Positions 1 through 8,167 of a DNA stretch of 18,474 nucleotides are shown in pieces. The first letter of the stretch is position 1. Every line of letters starts with the position of its first letter. Made by a program: the position numbers and the translations under genes. Origin of the DNA: Streptomyces sp. NRRL F-2664 (lineage in GTDB: Bacteria; Actinomycetota; Actinomycetes; Streptomycetales; Streptomycetaceae); NCBI RefSeq assembly GCF_000719345.1, contig NZ_JOFX01000072.1, forward strand, positions 1-18,474. The letters are read 5' to 3'. Below the pieces are notes generated by a model. That model was given only the letters and a program-made list of their open reading frames with translations. It searched no databases and was not told where the DNA came from.

Positions 1-471
1 CCCGGCATCGGCGCCGTGCTCGGAGCAGAATTCCTCGCCGCCGTCGGCGGCGATCTGGGCGAGTTCAGCACCCCGGATGCCCTGGCGGCACTTGCCGGCC
101 TCGCCCCCGCACCACGAGATTCGGGCAAGGTCACAGGCAACCTCCACCGGCCGATCGCCTACCACCGCCGGCTTCAACGGGACTTCTATACCTCCGCGCT
201 GGCCAGCGTCCGCTGCGATCCGAACTCGCGGAAGTTCTACGACCGCAAACGCGCCGAAGGGAAGAAGCACGTCCAGGCCGTGCTCGCCCTCGCACGCCGC
301 CGCGTCAACGTTCTGCGGGCCCTGATCCGTGACCGACGATGCTGGACGGCTCCTCGGGGTTCCCCTCAAACGCTGTCTGACCGGCGGACTGGATTCGGTT
401 CCGTCCGTGATCAACTGGAGGCTCCACTCCAAGACGCCCTGGTTGCAGAGATTGGAAAAACATCGAAGTGA
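1..471 (+). pseudogene. IS110-family transposase, C-terminal remnant (open at left edge)
   Basis: The frame is open from base 1 and begins with the PGIG motif that starts the C-terminal Transposase_20 domain of IS110-family enzymes. The stretch that follows (a GGDLGEFSTPDALAALAGLAP-like segment, then HRPIAYHRRLQRDFY, FYDRKRAEGKKHVQAVLALARRRVN) is characteristic of that domain. The N-terminal DEDD catalytic domain lies outside the window. Family resemblance fades after about base 345; the last 40 codons to the stop at 471 look unrelated, so the true 3' end has probably been lost or frameshifted. IS110 elements lack terminal inverted repeats, so the element border cannot be read here. Could be an intact N-terminal part outside the window; the odd tail argues for a remnant. 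Confidence 0.75.
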
Positions 472-1210
472 GAATAGCTGGCGAACCTGCAGCTCCCCCC
501 TTTACCCAAAGCCAGTGATCGTAAGTGCTCACCCTATCGCGCGCAGGACGAGGGGCCAGGCCAGTGAACAGCCTGTACGCGTCCACGCCACACACGGCCC
601 AATATTTATTCATGCGAGGTCAGCTACATGTCGGGCAAGCCAATTCGCAAGAATCCCAGAGCTCGCTGCAGCCAATCTGCCCTCGAGGGGCGCCACGCTC
701 GCTAAAGCTCAGCTAGGCAGGTACCTCTGCTTCCAGGCTTCCTGCTCGTGGCGGGCCTGGCGAGGACTCTGTATGACTGGCTCTACGTGGGCGGGCCTCG
801 GCCTCACTGCCTGGTGCCTGCTCTACTGCCTGGTGCCTGCTCTGCATTCCCATGGGGCTGCTCTGCGGCCTCGGCATCCGGCACGGCGAGGAACAGCTGC
901 GCCGCAGACGTGGGAACTGCACAGGCCCCCCTTTCCTGGACCAACGCCAACACTGACGGAGAACACCGGTGACGCTCGCCGAAGACTCTCCACCGCCCAG
1001 GTCATTCCTCTCGCGCAGCCCGCTTCGGCCTCTCGCCATATTTATTGAGGCTCTCGCCACCTTGCCTGTGGCGGAACGCCACCGGCTCGACGCGCTGCAC
1101 AGCGTTGACTGACTGACACTTGGGACCGGCGGCCTCTCCGATGTATGTCAACAGCTCACTCCCGGTGTGGCACGCGGCCTCTGCTCGTATGAAGCGGGGC
1201 TCGGACACCT
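472..1210. other. Gene-poor stretch between two IS remnants
   Basis: No gene recognised. Several ORFs cross this stretch in different frames but none has consistent codon usage or a recognisable motif. A 19-bp perfect tandem duplication lies at 806-843. A GTG-started 48-codon frame at 969-1115 has fairly coding-like composition (it contains ALATLPVAERHRLDALH) but no Shine-Dalgarno sequence and no recognised family. Likely debris from successive insertions. Confidence 0.4.
806..843. repeat. 19-bp perfect tandem duplication
   Basis: Two adjacent identical copies of ACTGCCTGGTGCCTGCTCT, at 806-824 and 825-843. It lies in DNA without a recognised gene. A simple replication-slippage duplication is the most economical explanation. 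Confidence 0.85.
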
Positions 1211-1211
1211 C

Positions 1212-1435
1212 CGCTTCCACCTGACTTCACCCCGACCGGATCCCCCTGGTCAACCTCGTCGAGCGATGCTTCCGAACTCACCAACGAGCAGATGCGACGA
1301 GGCGTCCATAGTCCGCCCAGGCCCTCAAGAGAATATCCGAGACTGGATCGCCACCTGGAACACGGACCCCACGCCGTACGTATGGACCAAACCGGGGACA
1401 AGATTCTCGACGCCTCGCCTCATGTCTTAAAATAA
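1212..1435 (+). pseudogene. IS630-family transposase, frameshifted C-terminal remnant
   Basis: Joining the three forward frames restores the C-terminal end of an IS630-type DDE transposase. A FTPTGSPW-like segment (about 1225) is followed by LVNLVERCF (1247-1273), then ELTNEQMRRGVHS in another frame (about 1273-1310), then NIRDWIATWNTDPTPYVWTK in a third (about 1331-1390), and finally a TGDKILDAS tail ending at the TAA at 1433-1435. In IS630 enzymes the N-x-x-E of this segment carries the last catalytic acid and the W-N-x-D-P-x-P-x-V-W-T-K motif is conserved near the end. At least four frame changes are needed, so this is a dead copy. Only about the last 70 residues remain; the 5' part was not found upstream. 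Confidence 0.7.
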
Positions 1436-1523
1436 TTTCCGATCAGAAGGCTAGCTGGCTGATCAGACGCTCGACTATGGTTACGGCGATCGCGCATAAG
1501 TGACGATATGGAAGGATGAATAT

Positions 1524-2003
1524 ATGAAAAAGATTGCGTTCGGTTCCGTGCTGGTGGCGGTTGCCGCATCTACCTGTTTAATCTCCTCGGCGTGGGCCGA
1601 GGGGACAGAACAGCCTAAGAGTGTGCCGCTTGTCGATGTATCACTATCCCATGGCAGGCCATTTGACAGCAGCCTCACTATCCAGCCTGACGGCTCCTGG
1701 AAGGTCTATCACCTCGACGCGCGCGACGCCCCGTTCGTCTGGGACAAGGGCCAGCTTTCCACATTGCAGCGCTCTGCTCTCGCCGCCTATGTCAAGGCCT
1801 TCCAGGAGAAGGAGGCCGCCCTCCCCTCCCGCCCTGCAGAAGGTTGCATTTCCGAGTACCAACTGACCGTCGGCAAGGGTAGCGGAGCCACCACGCTCAA
1901 GGGGTGCCTCGACAAAGATAAACTGAACTCTAGTCTGCCCAATTTTAACGCCGCAGCCAGCCTGCTACTCAAGGCCACGACATACGACGACGCTACCGTC
2001 TGA
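1524..2003 (+). CDS. Small secreted protein of unknown function (159 aa)
   Basis: The ATG at 1524 is preferred over the upstream in-frame GTG at 1500 because GGAAGG (1510-1515) sits 8 nt before it and because translation then starts with a clean Sec signal peptide: MKK, a hydrophobic core, and a probable cut after AWA at residue 25. The mature part of about 134 residues holds exactly two cysteines (C108, C128), which could form one disulfide, and a PDGSW segment followed by an amphipathic GQLSTLQRSALAAYVKAFQ helix. That order (a strand pair with a DG turn, then a helix introduced by L-x-x-x-Q) faintly recalls emfourin-like protease inhibitors, but this is only a shape impression. No operon partner. 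Codon use is less GC-biased than in the genes beyond 11.5 kb. Confidence 0.8.
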   Translation: MKKIAFGSVLVAVAASTCLISSAWAEGTEQPKSVPLVDVSLSHGRPFDSSLTIQPDGSWKVYHLDARDAPFVWDKGQLSTLQRSALAAYVKAFQEKEAALPSRPAEGCISEYQLTVGKGSGATTLKGCLDKDKLNSSLPNFNAAASLLLKATTYDDATV

Positions 2004-2006
2004 TAT

Positions 2007-2110
2007 GAACTCACCCGGGTGATGGGGTCGCGTTCTCGCTCTGAAGACTGGACGGCACGAGCCGGATGAATCGAGAGGTGCATGTCCGGATCTATGAGGA
2101 CCGGGGGCTG
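2007..2110 (+). ncRNA. Possible group II intron fragment
   Basis: The sequence GAGCCGGATGAATC-GAGA-GGTGCA-TG-TCCGG (2060-2089) folds into a hairpin capped by a GNRA tetraloop (GAGA, 2073-2076): CCGGA (2062-2066) pairs with TCCGG (2085-2089), and TGAATC pairs with GGTGCA with one A.G mismatch and one G.T pair. From memory, hairpins of the form GAGCCGGATG...CATGTCCGG..TGTGAGG are a recurrent landmark of bacterial group II intron RNAs, including actinobacterial ones, and the flanking CACCCGGGTGATGGGGTCGC also fits. No reverse-transcriptase ORF is present, so this would be a scrap. TCACCCGGGTGA (2011-2022) is itself a perfect palindrome that could serve as a terminator for the gene ending at 2003. 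Confidence 0.4.
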
Positions 2111-2313
2111 AGATGCCAACGGTGCTCGCCCTGGCGGGTGGTGAGGGTGTCGGTCTGTCCGGCGCCCGCCCACTCGGCGTCCCAGGTGGTGGTGGCGGTG
2201 ACCGGGTAGGCCGCCGGGGCGGTCGGCGCTGTTGCGCCGGTGGGAGTGTAGCGGGGTGGCGGCGGGTGAGGGCTCAGCGTCGAACAGCTTGACGCACTCC
2301 CAGCTCCGGCCAC
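2092..2313 (-). pseudogene. C-terminal scrap resembling a Streptomyces conserved secreted/wall protein
   Basis: On the minus strand this frame reads YPVTATTTWDAEWAGAGQTD, a pattern (YPV-x-ATT-x-W-x-x-x-W-x-GAGQ-x-x-x-L) that I associate with the C-terminal end of a conserved Streptomyces exported protein often annotated only as hypothetical or ATP/GTP-binding. The upstream part falls apart into other frames (an SWECVKLFDAEPSP segment lies in the neighbouring frame) and the 3' end abuts the intron-like hairpin around 2092-2110. That suggests a fragment truncated on both sides. The family link is from memory and weak. Confidence 0.35.
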
Positions 2314-2379
2314 ACCTGATCGACGGCTGCCTCACCGCCACCGGCCTGACCCTCGCACCACCGACCCACCCTGGGAACC

Positions 2380-2607
2380 TCAGTAGGTGGCATGGTGGCG
2401 GGGGACTGCGACGCCGACGGCTGTGAACGGGGCGGTGAGCAGGGCGTACTGCTCGGCTGGGAGCGGGGCGGGTTTCCGTACGGCCTTGGCTGCGATCACG
2501 CAGACGGACTTGGCGTCCGAGTGAAGTCCCGCGCGGTATGCATTGAGTTCCTCATATCCCGAGGGCGTATCCCCCGCAATGTTAGCAGCATGTGAAGGGA
2601 GCATCAC
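2380..2607 (-). CDS. Short uncertain ORF (75 aa)
   Basis: Minus-strand frame with a coding-like middle (YEELNAYRAGLHSDAKSVCVIAAKAVRKPAPLPAEQYALLTAPF). It starts with GTG directly followed by ATG, without a clear Shine-Dalgarno sequence. No family recognised. It could be a genuine small gene or the tail of a degraded one; the C-terminal VAVPRHHATY has no known features. It lies next to the scrap at 2092-2313 on the same strand, and the two may have come in together. Confidence 0.3.
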   Translation of the reverse strand: MMLPSHAANIAGDTPSGYEELNAYRAGLHSDAKSVCVIAAKAVRKPAPLPAEQYALLTAPFTAVGVAVPRHHATY

Positions 2608-3226
2608 GGTGCGTTCCTACCCATCCGGCTGCGCGAAGCCTGTATTTGGCATAGGCATGATTAGGGACCAGTTGGTGGATGGCCGAACGAGCCTCCGAGT
2701 CCGCACAGTGCTTAGGAGCAATATCCCCCGTTCCTACACCTGAAGGAAGAGGTTAGCTGTGTTGTCATTTCTGCTGCCACGGGGGGCATCGGTTCGGAAT
2801 CCGCTCAGGTGGGCTCTGACCTGTTCTACCGACAGTAGCCGCATCGCGACCGAAGCAAGTGCAGATTAATGGCGAGGGGTGCCCACTCACGCTGGAATTC
2901 GTTTATTTTCGCACGCACCTAGGGCTGACATTTAGACTTAGGCGCTATTAGCGGCGCTCCGCAGGAAATACTTCGGCGCATCCTTCCTCGGACTCGGTGC
3001 CCCTTACGGCTGAAATTGAGGCCAAGCAAGGAACCTAGCGTAAGGGCTGGCGCAACGACCGCTCAAGGGCGGCTTCTGAGGACGTTCCTCTCGGGTAGAG
3101 CATGGAGCATCTGCTACCGTCTGAAATGCTAGCTTGGGGGATTCGTGAGCAACTGCGGAACACCTCATCTACCATCACCCAAGGCCCCAGAAGCTACCGC
3201 CTACTATTCACGGATCGAGAAAATCA
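2608..3226. other. Gene-free stretch upstream of a secreted-protein gene
   Basis: No recognisable gene, RNA or IS remnant seen on either strand. Composition is visibly less GC-rich than the 11-16 kb part of the window, with AT-rich patches around 2900-2945. It probably contains the promoter for the gene at 3227, but no convincing -35/-10 pair can be pointed to. Confidence 0.4.
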
Positions 3227-3676
3227 ATGAAGCTATCAAAAGGCCTCGCTAGTGTGGCCGTATCTACTGCAGCGATATCCGCTGTTTCGGCACCGATCGC
3301 CTCGGCAACTGATTCAAGCGCCTTGCATGTGGCGCCGTCCGTTAATAGCGGCGCTCTGCAGGGCGTGGAACTCAGCAACCTGCGATGGACGCCGGTTCAT
3401 ACTATCAGTGGAATCACTTACATGCTACGGGTCTCCAGCGACCCCGAGGTCGAGCCCGGCGGGGTTTTTTTTCTTTACAACCCTGACACCGAGGCTAGTG
3501 GCGGCTTCTTCCTAATTGGAGGCGATGTTCCTGCTCGAACTGTCCGCAGCTGGCAGTCTGCCGTCTTTCCCGCCAACCTGAGCGTACGGAAGACGGAAGT
3601 ACGCTACGGCAGTCCGCAGTCCCCCAATGACGCGCGAATTGTAGCAAGTGTCACCAACGGCTGGATTAGCGGATAA
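3227..3676 (+). CDS. Small secreted protein of unknown function (149 aa)
   Basis: The product starts MKLSKGLASVAVSTAAISAV and has a typical Sec signal peptide with a probable cut after ASA (residue 27). The mature protein of about 122 residues has no cysteine and looks beta-rich, with alternating hydrophobics: RWTPVHTISGITYMLRVSS, GGVFFLYNPDTEASGGFFLIGG, then RTVRSWQSAVFPANLSVRKTEVRYG. No known family recognised. The Shine-Dalgarno is weak (GGATCGAGAA before the ATG). An 8-T run at 3465-3472, unusual for this genome type, lies inside the gene but keeps the frame. It is the second of three orphan secreted proteins of 149-159 residues in this island and stands alone on its strand. Confidence 0.72.
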   Translation: MKLSKGLASVAVSTAAISAVSAPIASATDSSALHVAPSVNSGALQGVELSNLRWTPVHTISGITYMLRVSSDPEVEPGGVFFLYNPDTEASGGFFLIGGDVPARTVRSWQSAVFPANLSVRKTEVRYGSPQSPNDARIVASVTNGWISG

Positions 3677-4366
3677 TATTTCGCCTCGACTGGCCCGCTA
3701 TAGGAAGATCACACGGTGCGAGCAGGCGCAGCACAACTCTCTTAGCCCGTTTCGTACGCGCTGGGGCGTCCACTGGACTCCTCTTGATATCGCTGCTCAT
3801 GGTGATCACCTGCGCGCTGACAGCGGGTGTGCCTGGCGGTTGCTGATCGCCCTGCTTCGATTATGAAGCAGGGCGTCCCGCCGCCGATGCCGATTGAGAG
3901 CTGGCGTGCGAGGTCGGCCGCCGATGAGGTTCTGCACCGCCTCGAGGACGCCGGCCTCTTCGACCGCGCGGTCCTCCCCACCGCCACACCGGCGCGTTAA
4001 ATCGACGATTCCCGGCTGGCTGCTGCCGTCAATACAATCGCCGCAACGAGCGCGCAGCCCCGCAACTTCTGCCCATCCTGGGGGCTGCCACAACTATCGC
4101 TGCTACAACCCTCGCCTTCGCCCGCGGCAAGTCCCACTCCAGATCTAGGCGTGACGACGCTGGCAGGTCGCCGAAATGGCGGTGGAACCTATTATCCGGC
4201 ATCTGTGGCCTGCCGTACAAGCGCACCCACGCCCGCCGTCCCACTGGTCGAGTGCAGCCCCTATACCCATACGCCGGTTGTGCTGAACTCCGCTCATATA
4301 GGGCTCAAGAGAGCCCTACCATATCCCGACGTAGCCTCAAAAAAGTCTTATATCTGCCGGGTCGAT
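3677..4366. other. Gene-poor stretch
   Basis: No gene is recognised with confidence. A 45-codon frame at 3863-4000 (+) has strongly GC-biased third positions and a helix-like SAADEVLHRLEDAGLFDRAVL segment, so it may be the tail of a lost gene, but it has no Shine-Dalgarno sequence and no known family. The rest (4001-4366) shows no consistent reading frame on either strand. Confidence 0.35.
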
Positions 4367-4555
4367 TCATCTCGGTGTCTCAGCGACAGCAACTTGCAGT
4401 TTGCTGACGAACCCTTGGAATCTAGGTCGAATGTCCGGCGCGCCTGGCACAATGAACTTGTCGTTCGGCGCGAAGGCGACTTCCAAGCGGGTGAATTCTA
4501 GGAGTGTGTTCAGGATGGAACGCTCGGCCGGAGGTCTACTCATTTCGTATTGCAT
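4367..4555 (-). CDS. Short uncertain ORF divergent from ltrA (62 aa)
   Basis: The minus-strand frame starts MQYEMSRPPAERSILNTLLEF and continues with TRLEVAFAPNDKFIVPGAPDI. It has balanced amino-acid use with no low-complexity bias, which makes it more credible than the other short frames nearby. No Shine-Dalgarno sequence stands out and no family is recognised. It faces away from the LtrA gene, with a 14-bp palindrome (4629-4642) in the shared upstream region, so the two could be co-regulated if it is real. Confidence 0.3.
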   Translation of the reverse strand: MQYEMSRPPAERSILNTLLEFTRLEVAFAPNDKFIVPGAPDIRPRFQGFVSKLQVAVAETPR

Positions 4556-4628
4556 CCATATGCCGTAGCCTTAAGCGGATCGCAATTGAAGTTACTGACA
4601 ATGCGACCCCTTGGTGATGGCCAACATT

Positions 4629-4642
4629 AACGCTTAAGCGTT
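4629..4642. promoter_or_regulatory. 14-bp perfect palindrome, candidate operator
   Basis: AACGCTTAAGCGTT is a perfect 14-bp palindrome 50 bp upstream of the preferred ltrA start. A related half (CCTTAAGCGG) occurs about 62 bp earlier, near 4570. A palindrome of this size between two divergent frames fits a binding site for a dimeric repressor. No regulator gene is present nearby. Confidence 0.4.
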
Positions 4643-4691
4643 GTCCAGCCACGCAAAATCTGATCATGGTACGCGGCGCAAGACGGGGATT

Positions 4692-5840
4692 ATGGGAACG
4701 ACACAAGGCGGGGCTCTGCCGACGCATGAAGCACGCCATGCCGCTTGGCTTGAACTCTTTTTCGACCTCGTTTTCGTAGCTATTGTAGCGCAGTTCTCAC
4801 ATGCGCTGCATGGCGATCCAGGACTTCGGGATTTCGGACTCTTCTTTGCCTTATACCTACCGGCTTGGTGGGCCTGGGTAAATATCACCGTTTCGGCGAA
4901 CCTCTTCGGCAGCGAGAGCCCTAAATTGCGCCTGCTGGTGCTTTCGGCCATGTTCTGTCTCGCCGCTATGGCCACCTCGGTACCAGACGCCTTAGGTGAC
5001 CGTGCCGCCGCATATTCCCTTGGATATGCAGGAATCCGGTTTGTCCTGCTGGCGCTGTGGTGGCCTGCCACACGGATGGCAGGTTCACACCGTTTGCCCC
5101 GCTGGAGGCCTATTTCGTACTACCTTCTTTCTGGGATCTTTTGGGCCCTCTCGGCTTTGCTCCCACCGCCCTGGCAGTACGGAGCTTGGGCTGCCCTAAT
5201 CGCCGCCGAAATCGTCCTGCTGCTGGCTGCGACGGGAGCGGGACTGCCGGGCCAGCTTCATGTGGGTCACCTGATGGAGCGCGTAGGATTGTTCGTCATT
5301 ATCGTCCTTGGCGAATCAATTATCGCCTTGGTGACCTCAACGGATCACACATGGAGCCGCCATGGAGAGGCGGTCGCGGTACTGGGTTTTATCTTGTTGG
5401 CCGCACTGTGGTGGTCGTATTTCGACTTCGGCACAGCTGCCGCAGGGCCAATGATGACGCAACAGGACTCTATCCGGATCTTCCTGTTAGCGCGAGACAT
5501 CGTGGGGTTCTTACACTTCTTCGTAACTGCCGCCGTGATCGCAATCTCGGCAGGTTTGGGGACCGCGGTCGAGGAAGCAGGCCACGGTCGGCTCTCCCCC
5601 GGTGCCCTATGGGCACTGGCTGGAGGACTTACGCTCTATCACGCGGCCCATGCTCTGATTGCTTTGCGTTTGGGTCGACGTCTCACAGACGTCGCCTGTT
5701 GGGCCCTGCCGGGCGTTGGTTTCCCGCTCCTGCTAGCGCTACTCGCTGACTCGTTTCCGCCTTGGCTTTTGCTACTTCTGCTCGCTGCAGAAGCTCTAGC
5801 GCACTTGATGTATGCGCGAGGCGTCATGCGCCGGGCTTAA
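4692..5840 (+). CDS. ltrA: LtrA-family (low temperature requirement protein A) membrane protein
   Basis: The 382-residue product carries the hallmarks of the LtrA family (PF06772): WLELFFDLVFVAIVAQFSH near the N-terminus, HLMERVGLFVIIVLGESIIAL in the middle and LWWSYFDFG further on, spread over roughly ten hydrophobic membrane segments. The family was named for a Listeria gene needed for growth in the cold; its biochemical activity is not established. The frame is open from a TTG at 4641, but that codon lies within a 14-bp palindrome and has no Shine-Dalgarno sequence. The ATG at 4692 follows GGGGA closely and starts just before the conserved region, so it is preferred. The gene is intact and apparently monocistronic. 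A weak imperfect hairpin (TAACGCC/GGCGGTTA, from 5838) overlaps the stop codon. Confidence 0.92.
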   Translation: MGTTQGGALPTHEARHAAWLELFFDLVFVAIVAQFSHALHGDPGLRDFGLFFALYLPAWWAWVNITVSANLFGSESPKLRLLVLSAMFCLAAMATSVPDALGDRAAAYSLGYAGIRFVLLALWWPATRMAGSHRLPRWRPISYYLLSGIFWALSALLPPPWQYGAWAALIAAEIVLLLAATGAGLPGQLHVGHLMERVGLFVIIVLGESIIALVTSTDHTWSRHGEAVAVLGFILLAALWWSYFDFGTAAAGPMMTQQDSIRIFLLARDIVGFLHFFVTAAVIAISAGLGTAVEEAGHGRLSPGALWALAGGLTLYHAAHALIALRLGRRLTDVACWALPGVGFPLLLALLADSFPPWLLLLLLAAEALAHLMYARGVMRRA

Positions 5841-6171
5841 CGCCCTGATACAGGTTGGCGGTTAGACCCTCGGGCGGTCAATCGCTGGTCATGATTTCGT
5901 ATTAGGCAAGCCGCATTCTCAATCGACAGCAATGGGGGTATCCGCTGTGGCGTCATGGACCGCAGGTCACAGGGTGACGGCCCGTTGGAACACCGGCCCG
6001 TTGAAACACCCTCCTGGCGTGCAACGCAGCTCCGACGATCAAGGTGACCTCTCCGTCACCCCAGTCGCCGGAGCTTCGATGTGCCGTGAGTAAGCCTTCG
6101 AACACCTCCCTCAACGGCGGGAGTCTGTGCTTCCGGTCCTTCCTGATCCGACTGAGTCCTTGCGTACCGTT
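5841..6171. other. Convergent intergenic region with repeats
   Basis: This lies between the 3' ends of ltrA (+) and the secreted-protein gene (-). It holds a 16-bp tandem repeat (5979-6010) framed by a 9-bp inverted repeat, GGGTGACGG (5972-5980) and CCGTCACCC (6053-6061). No gene seen. The inverted repeat is widely spaced (72 nt) and is a poor classical terminator. Confidence 0.5.
5979..6010. repeat. 16-bp tandem repeat, two copies
   Basis: GGCCCGTTGGAACACC (5979-5994) is followed immediately by GGCCCGTTGAAACACC (5995-6010), with one mismatch. It sits inside the convergent intergenic region, within the loop of a 9-bp inverted repeat. Confidence 0.85.
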
Positions 6172-6639
6172 TTACGCATCAAGAAGCGTCAGGACCTCAG
6201 CTCCGTTGGAAAATCCCGATGTACACCTCATGGGAGGTATAACTTGACCGGCAACAGGAACAAACGTACAGCTCGCATCCAGTTCGCCTCCGAACAGCAC
6301 GTACATGTCGACTACTGCATTCCCTACAACCGTTCCCTGACCGTTAACTATGTTATATTCCCATGAGGCTCCGCTGGTGCGGTCACTAAACACCCAGAGA
6401 GTAGTGTTCTGGCAATTCCCCTGAATCTTCTGATTTCCATTCTGAGGGAGTGTGCTTCCTACTGCGGGAGTGGTAGCGGCGTCGCCGACGCCTTTTGCGA
6501 AAGCCACCTCCAAGTTGCTGTTATTGCATACTGAGAATTTGGGGGGTGCGGGGTCGCCTGCGTAGGACGGCAGAGTTCCGAGTCCCAGGATCCCTATTGC
6601 CGCAATTGCGCCGAAGGTAGTTTTAAACGCGAAGGACAT
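6172..6639 (-). CDS. Small secreted four-cysteine protein of unknown function (155 aa)
   Basis: The start chosen is the ATG whose codon ends the minus-strand frame at 6639: GGAAAGG lies about 10 nt upstream, and translation there begins with a Sec signal peptide (MSFAFKTTFGAIAAIGILGL, probable cut after SYA at residue 27). A longer frame to 6717 would bury the signal peptide behind 26 charged residues. The mature part has four cysteines (C38, C76, C124, C139), enough for two disulfides, as in many compact extracellular proteins. Segments FSVCNNSNLEVAFAKG and SWEYNIVNGQGTVVGNAVVD suggest a beta-sandwich-like fold, but no family is recognised. It is the third orphan secreted protein of the island. 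Confidence 0.78.
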   Translation of the reverse strand: MSFAFKTTFGAIAAIGILGLGTLPSYAGDPAPPKFSVCNNSNLEVAFAKGVGDAATTPAVGSTLPQNGNQKIQGNCQNTTLWVFSDRTSGASWEYNIVNGQGTVVGNAVVDMYVLFGGELDASCTFVPVAGQVIPPMRCTSGFSNGAEVLTLLDA

Positions 6640-7189
6640 CAACTTATCGCCTTTCCGGTGGGGCATCGGCATACGGCCGTGTCCACGACGTTCCCAGATT
6701 GCGGGTGCTCGAACCACTTACCCGTCGGCCTCGCCCGATGGCGGGTTCTAACACTTCGATTATCAAAACGACACTCTTGGCCGGGCTCTACGACCCGAGG
6801 GGGCCCTCGCCCATGAAAGGCAACTTGCAGCGGAGGGCGGGGCTGACACAACGACCGGGTGATTACGAGCTCTGAGTGCATCGGCGGGACACCTAGCGGT
6901 AGCCGACGAAAGGAACTAATTGGCTGGCCGTCCCCACCCTCTCTCTAGCTACATCCCGTGACCGCGGTGCTACGATTCGCTAGGGGCTCGTTTCCTTCTT
7001 AACGAGTGGCGTACGTATGTCAGCACTGCAAACTTGTTGGGTGCACCCTCAGTATGACGAGAATTGGAGAACGTTCAAAGTCGAGATGCCGCGTTGGTGT
7101 CAGAGCTTCAGCGAACCGGACGCAATGGGTCTTGCCGGGGCGGTATCGAACACGGGGATGGTGAAAGAATCGCGGGGCGTGCTGGGAGC
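6640..7189. other. Stretch upstream of the secreted-protein gene and the recombinase remnant
   Basis: No recognised gene. Overlapping ORFs on both strands lack consistent coding character. An ATG frame from 7017 (MSALQTCWVHPQYDENW) has no Shine-Dalgarno sequence and runs out of frame into the recombinase remnant. The switch from mixed-composition DNA to very GC-rich coding DNA falls around 7100-7200 and probably marks the left border of the decayed recombinase module. Confidence 0.35.
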
Positions 7190-8167
7190 TGGTACACGCA
7201 GACGATCTACCGGGTTGAGCTGGAGAAACGGCGCCGCCCTGGCTCCTCTGCCTTCGAGACGCGAAACCTGGCCGACTGGGGTGCGGATTCTCCCGGCAGG
7301 CTGATCACGCAAGCCATCGAGCTGACGGCGCCGGCCCGGCAGGTTCTCGAGAACCTGGGCAGCCCCACGGAACCCGCCGCCCACGCCTGGGCCGTGCCGC
7401 AGGCACGGTCGGCGCGGACCGGCGCACGCCGGCGGCGAGGCCGCAGGGCTGCGGGCCGCGCGTGCTCGGCGGCCCCGGCGGGGCTCCACGTGGCGAGGTG
7501 GGAGGCGGCGGCATGCCGACCAAGGCGCCCAAGGGCTGTTCCTCGGCGGATCCGCGAGAACGTGGTGAAGAACTTCCGCGACACGCTCAGCGGCGGCCCG
7601 CGTTTGAATCTTCGGCGCCTGCGCAAGACGGTGGTGATCGCCCACCAGCGTCAGCCCGCCAGCACACGCAGGCCACCCACGACCAGGTCTACCTGCTGCC
7701 GGATCCCCGCACGCGGGCCGAGGCCGCTCCGGTGATCGCGGACGGCATCACCGCTGCCCTCAACCAGGCCCGCCCCTCCTTCAAGGCCCAGATTCAGCCG
7801 CGGCGACGCCGAGGGCACGATGGAGACGGTCACCGCGGGCTGCGGTGACTACACGCACAGCCCGTTCAGTGAGGCCGGATCGCCCTGCCGGGCCTCTTTC
7901 CTGCTCTGCACGGCCTGCCCGAACGCGGTGGTCACTCCCAAGCATCTGTCCCGCCTTGCCTATCTCCATCAGGTCCTGAACGGTCTGCGGAGCGTGCTGC
8001 CCGAAGACGTGTGGGAGCACGACTGGCGTGAGCACTTCGCACGGCTGACGGATCTGAGGTCGCTGCCCGATTTCACCGCAATCGAATGGAGCGATGCCCT
8101 GGCGGCGGTGACGGAGCAGGACCGCGAGGCCATCGACCAGCTTCTGCGAAAGGGGTTCGACGCATGA
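7190..8167 (+). pseudogene. Tyrosine recombinase/integrase, frameshifted remnant (first of a pair)
   Basis: Pieces in different frames line up with a large actinobacterial tyrosine recombinase. First comes YTQTIYRVELEKRRRPG and then SPGRLITQAIELTAPARQVLE (7190-7390). Next is VKNFRDTLSGGPRLNLRRLRKTVV (about 7563-7635), then HTQATHDQVYLLPDPRTRAEA (7660-7730), and an intact C-terminus from 7820 containing a cysteine/histidine-rich segment (CGDYTHSPFSEAGSPC, then CTACPNAVVTPKHLSRLAYL) that is typical of this recombinase group. At least two frame changes are needed and the 5' end is missing. The TGA at 8165-8167 overlaps the ATG of the next recombinase (ATGA), showing the two were an operon. The family assignment is from remembered sequence patterns. 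Confidence 0.7.

Noticed and set aside
329..1048. A 239-codon frame after the left-edge IS110 remnant
   Set aside because: Irregular composition, no Shine-Dalgarno sequence, no motif, and it crosses a tandem duplication; probably chance.
7064..7735. A 223-codon frame as a separate gene upstream of the recombinase
   Set aside because: Parts of it are recognisable recombinase segments, but the Arg-rich middle is out of frame; it is better read as part of the frameshifted recombinase remnant.
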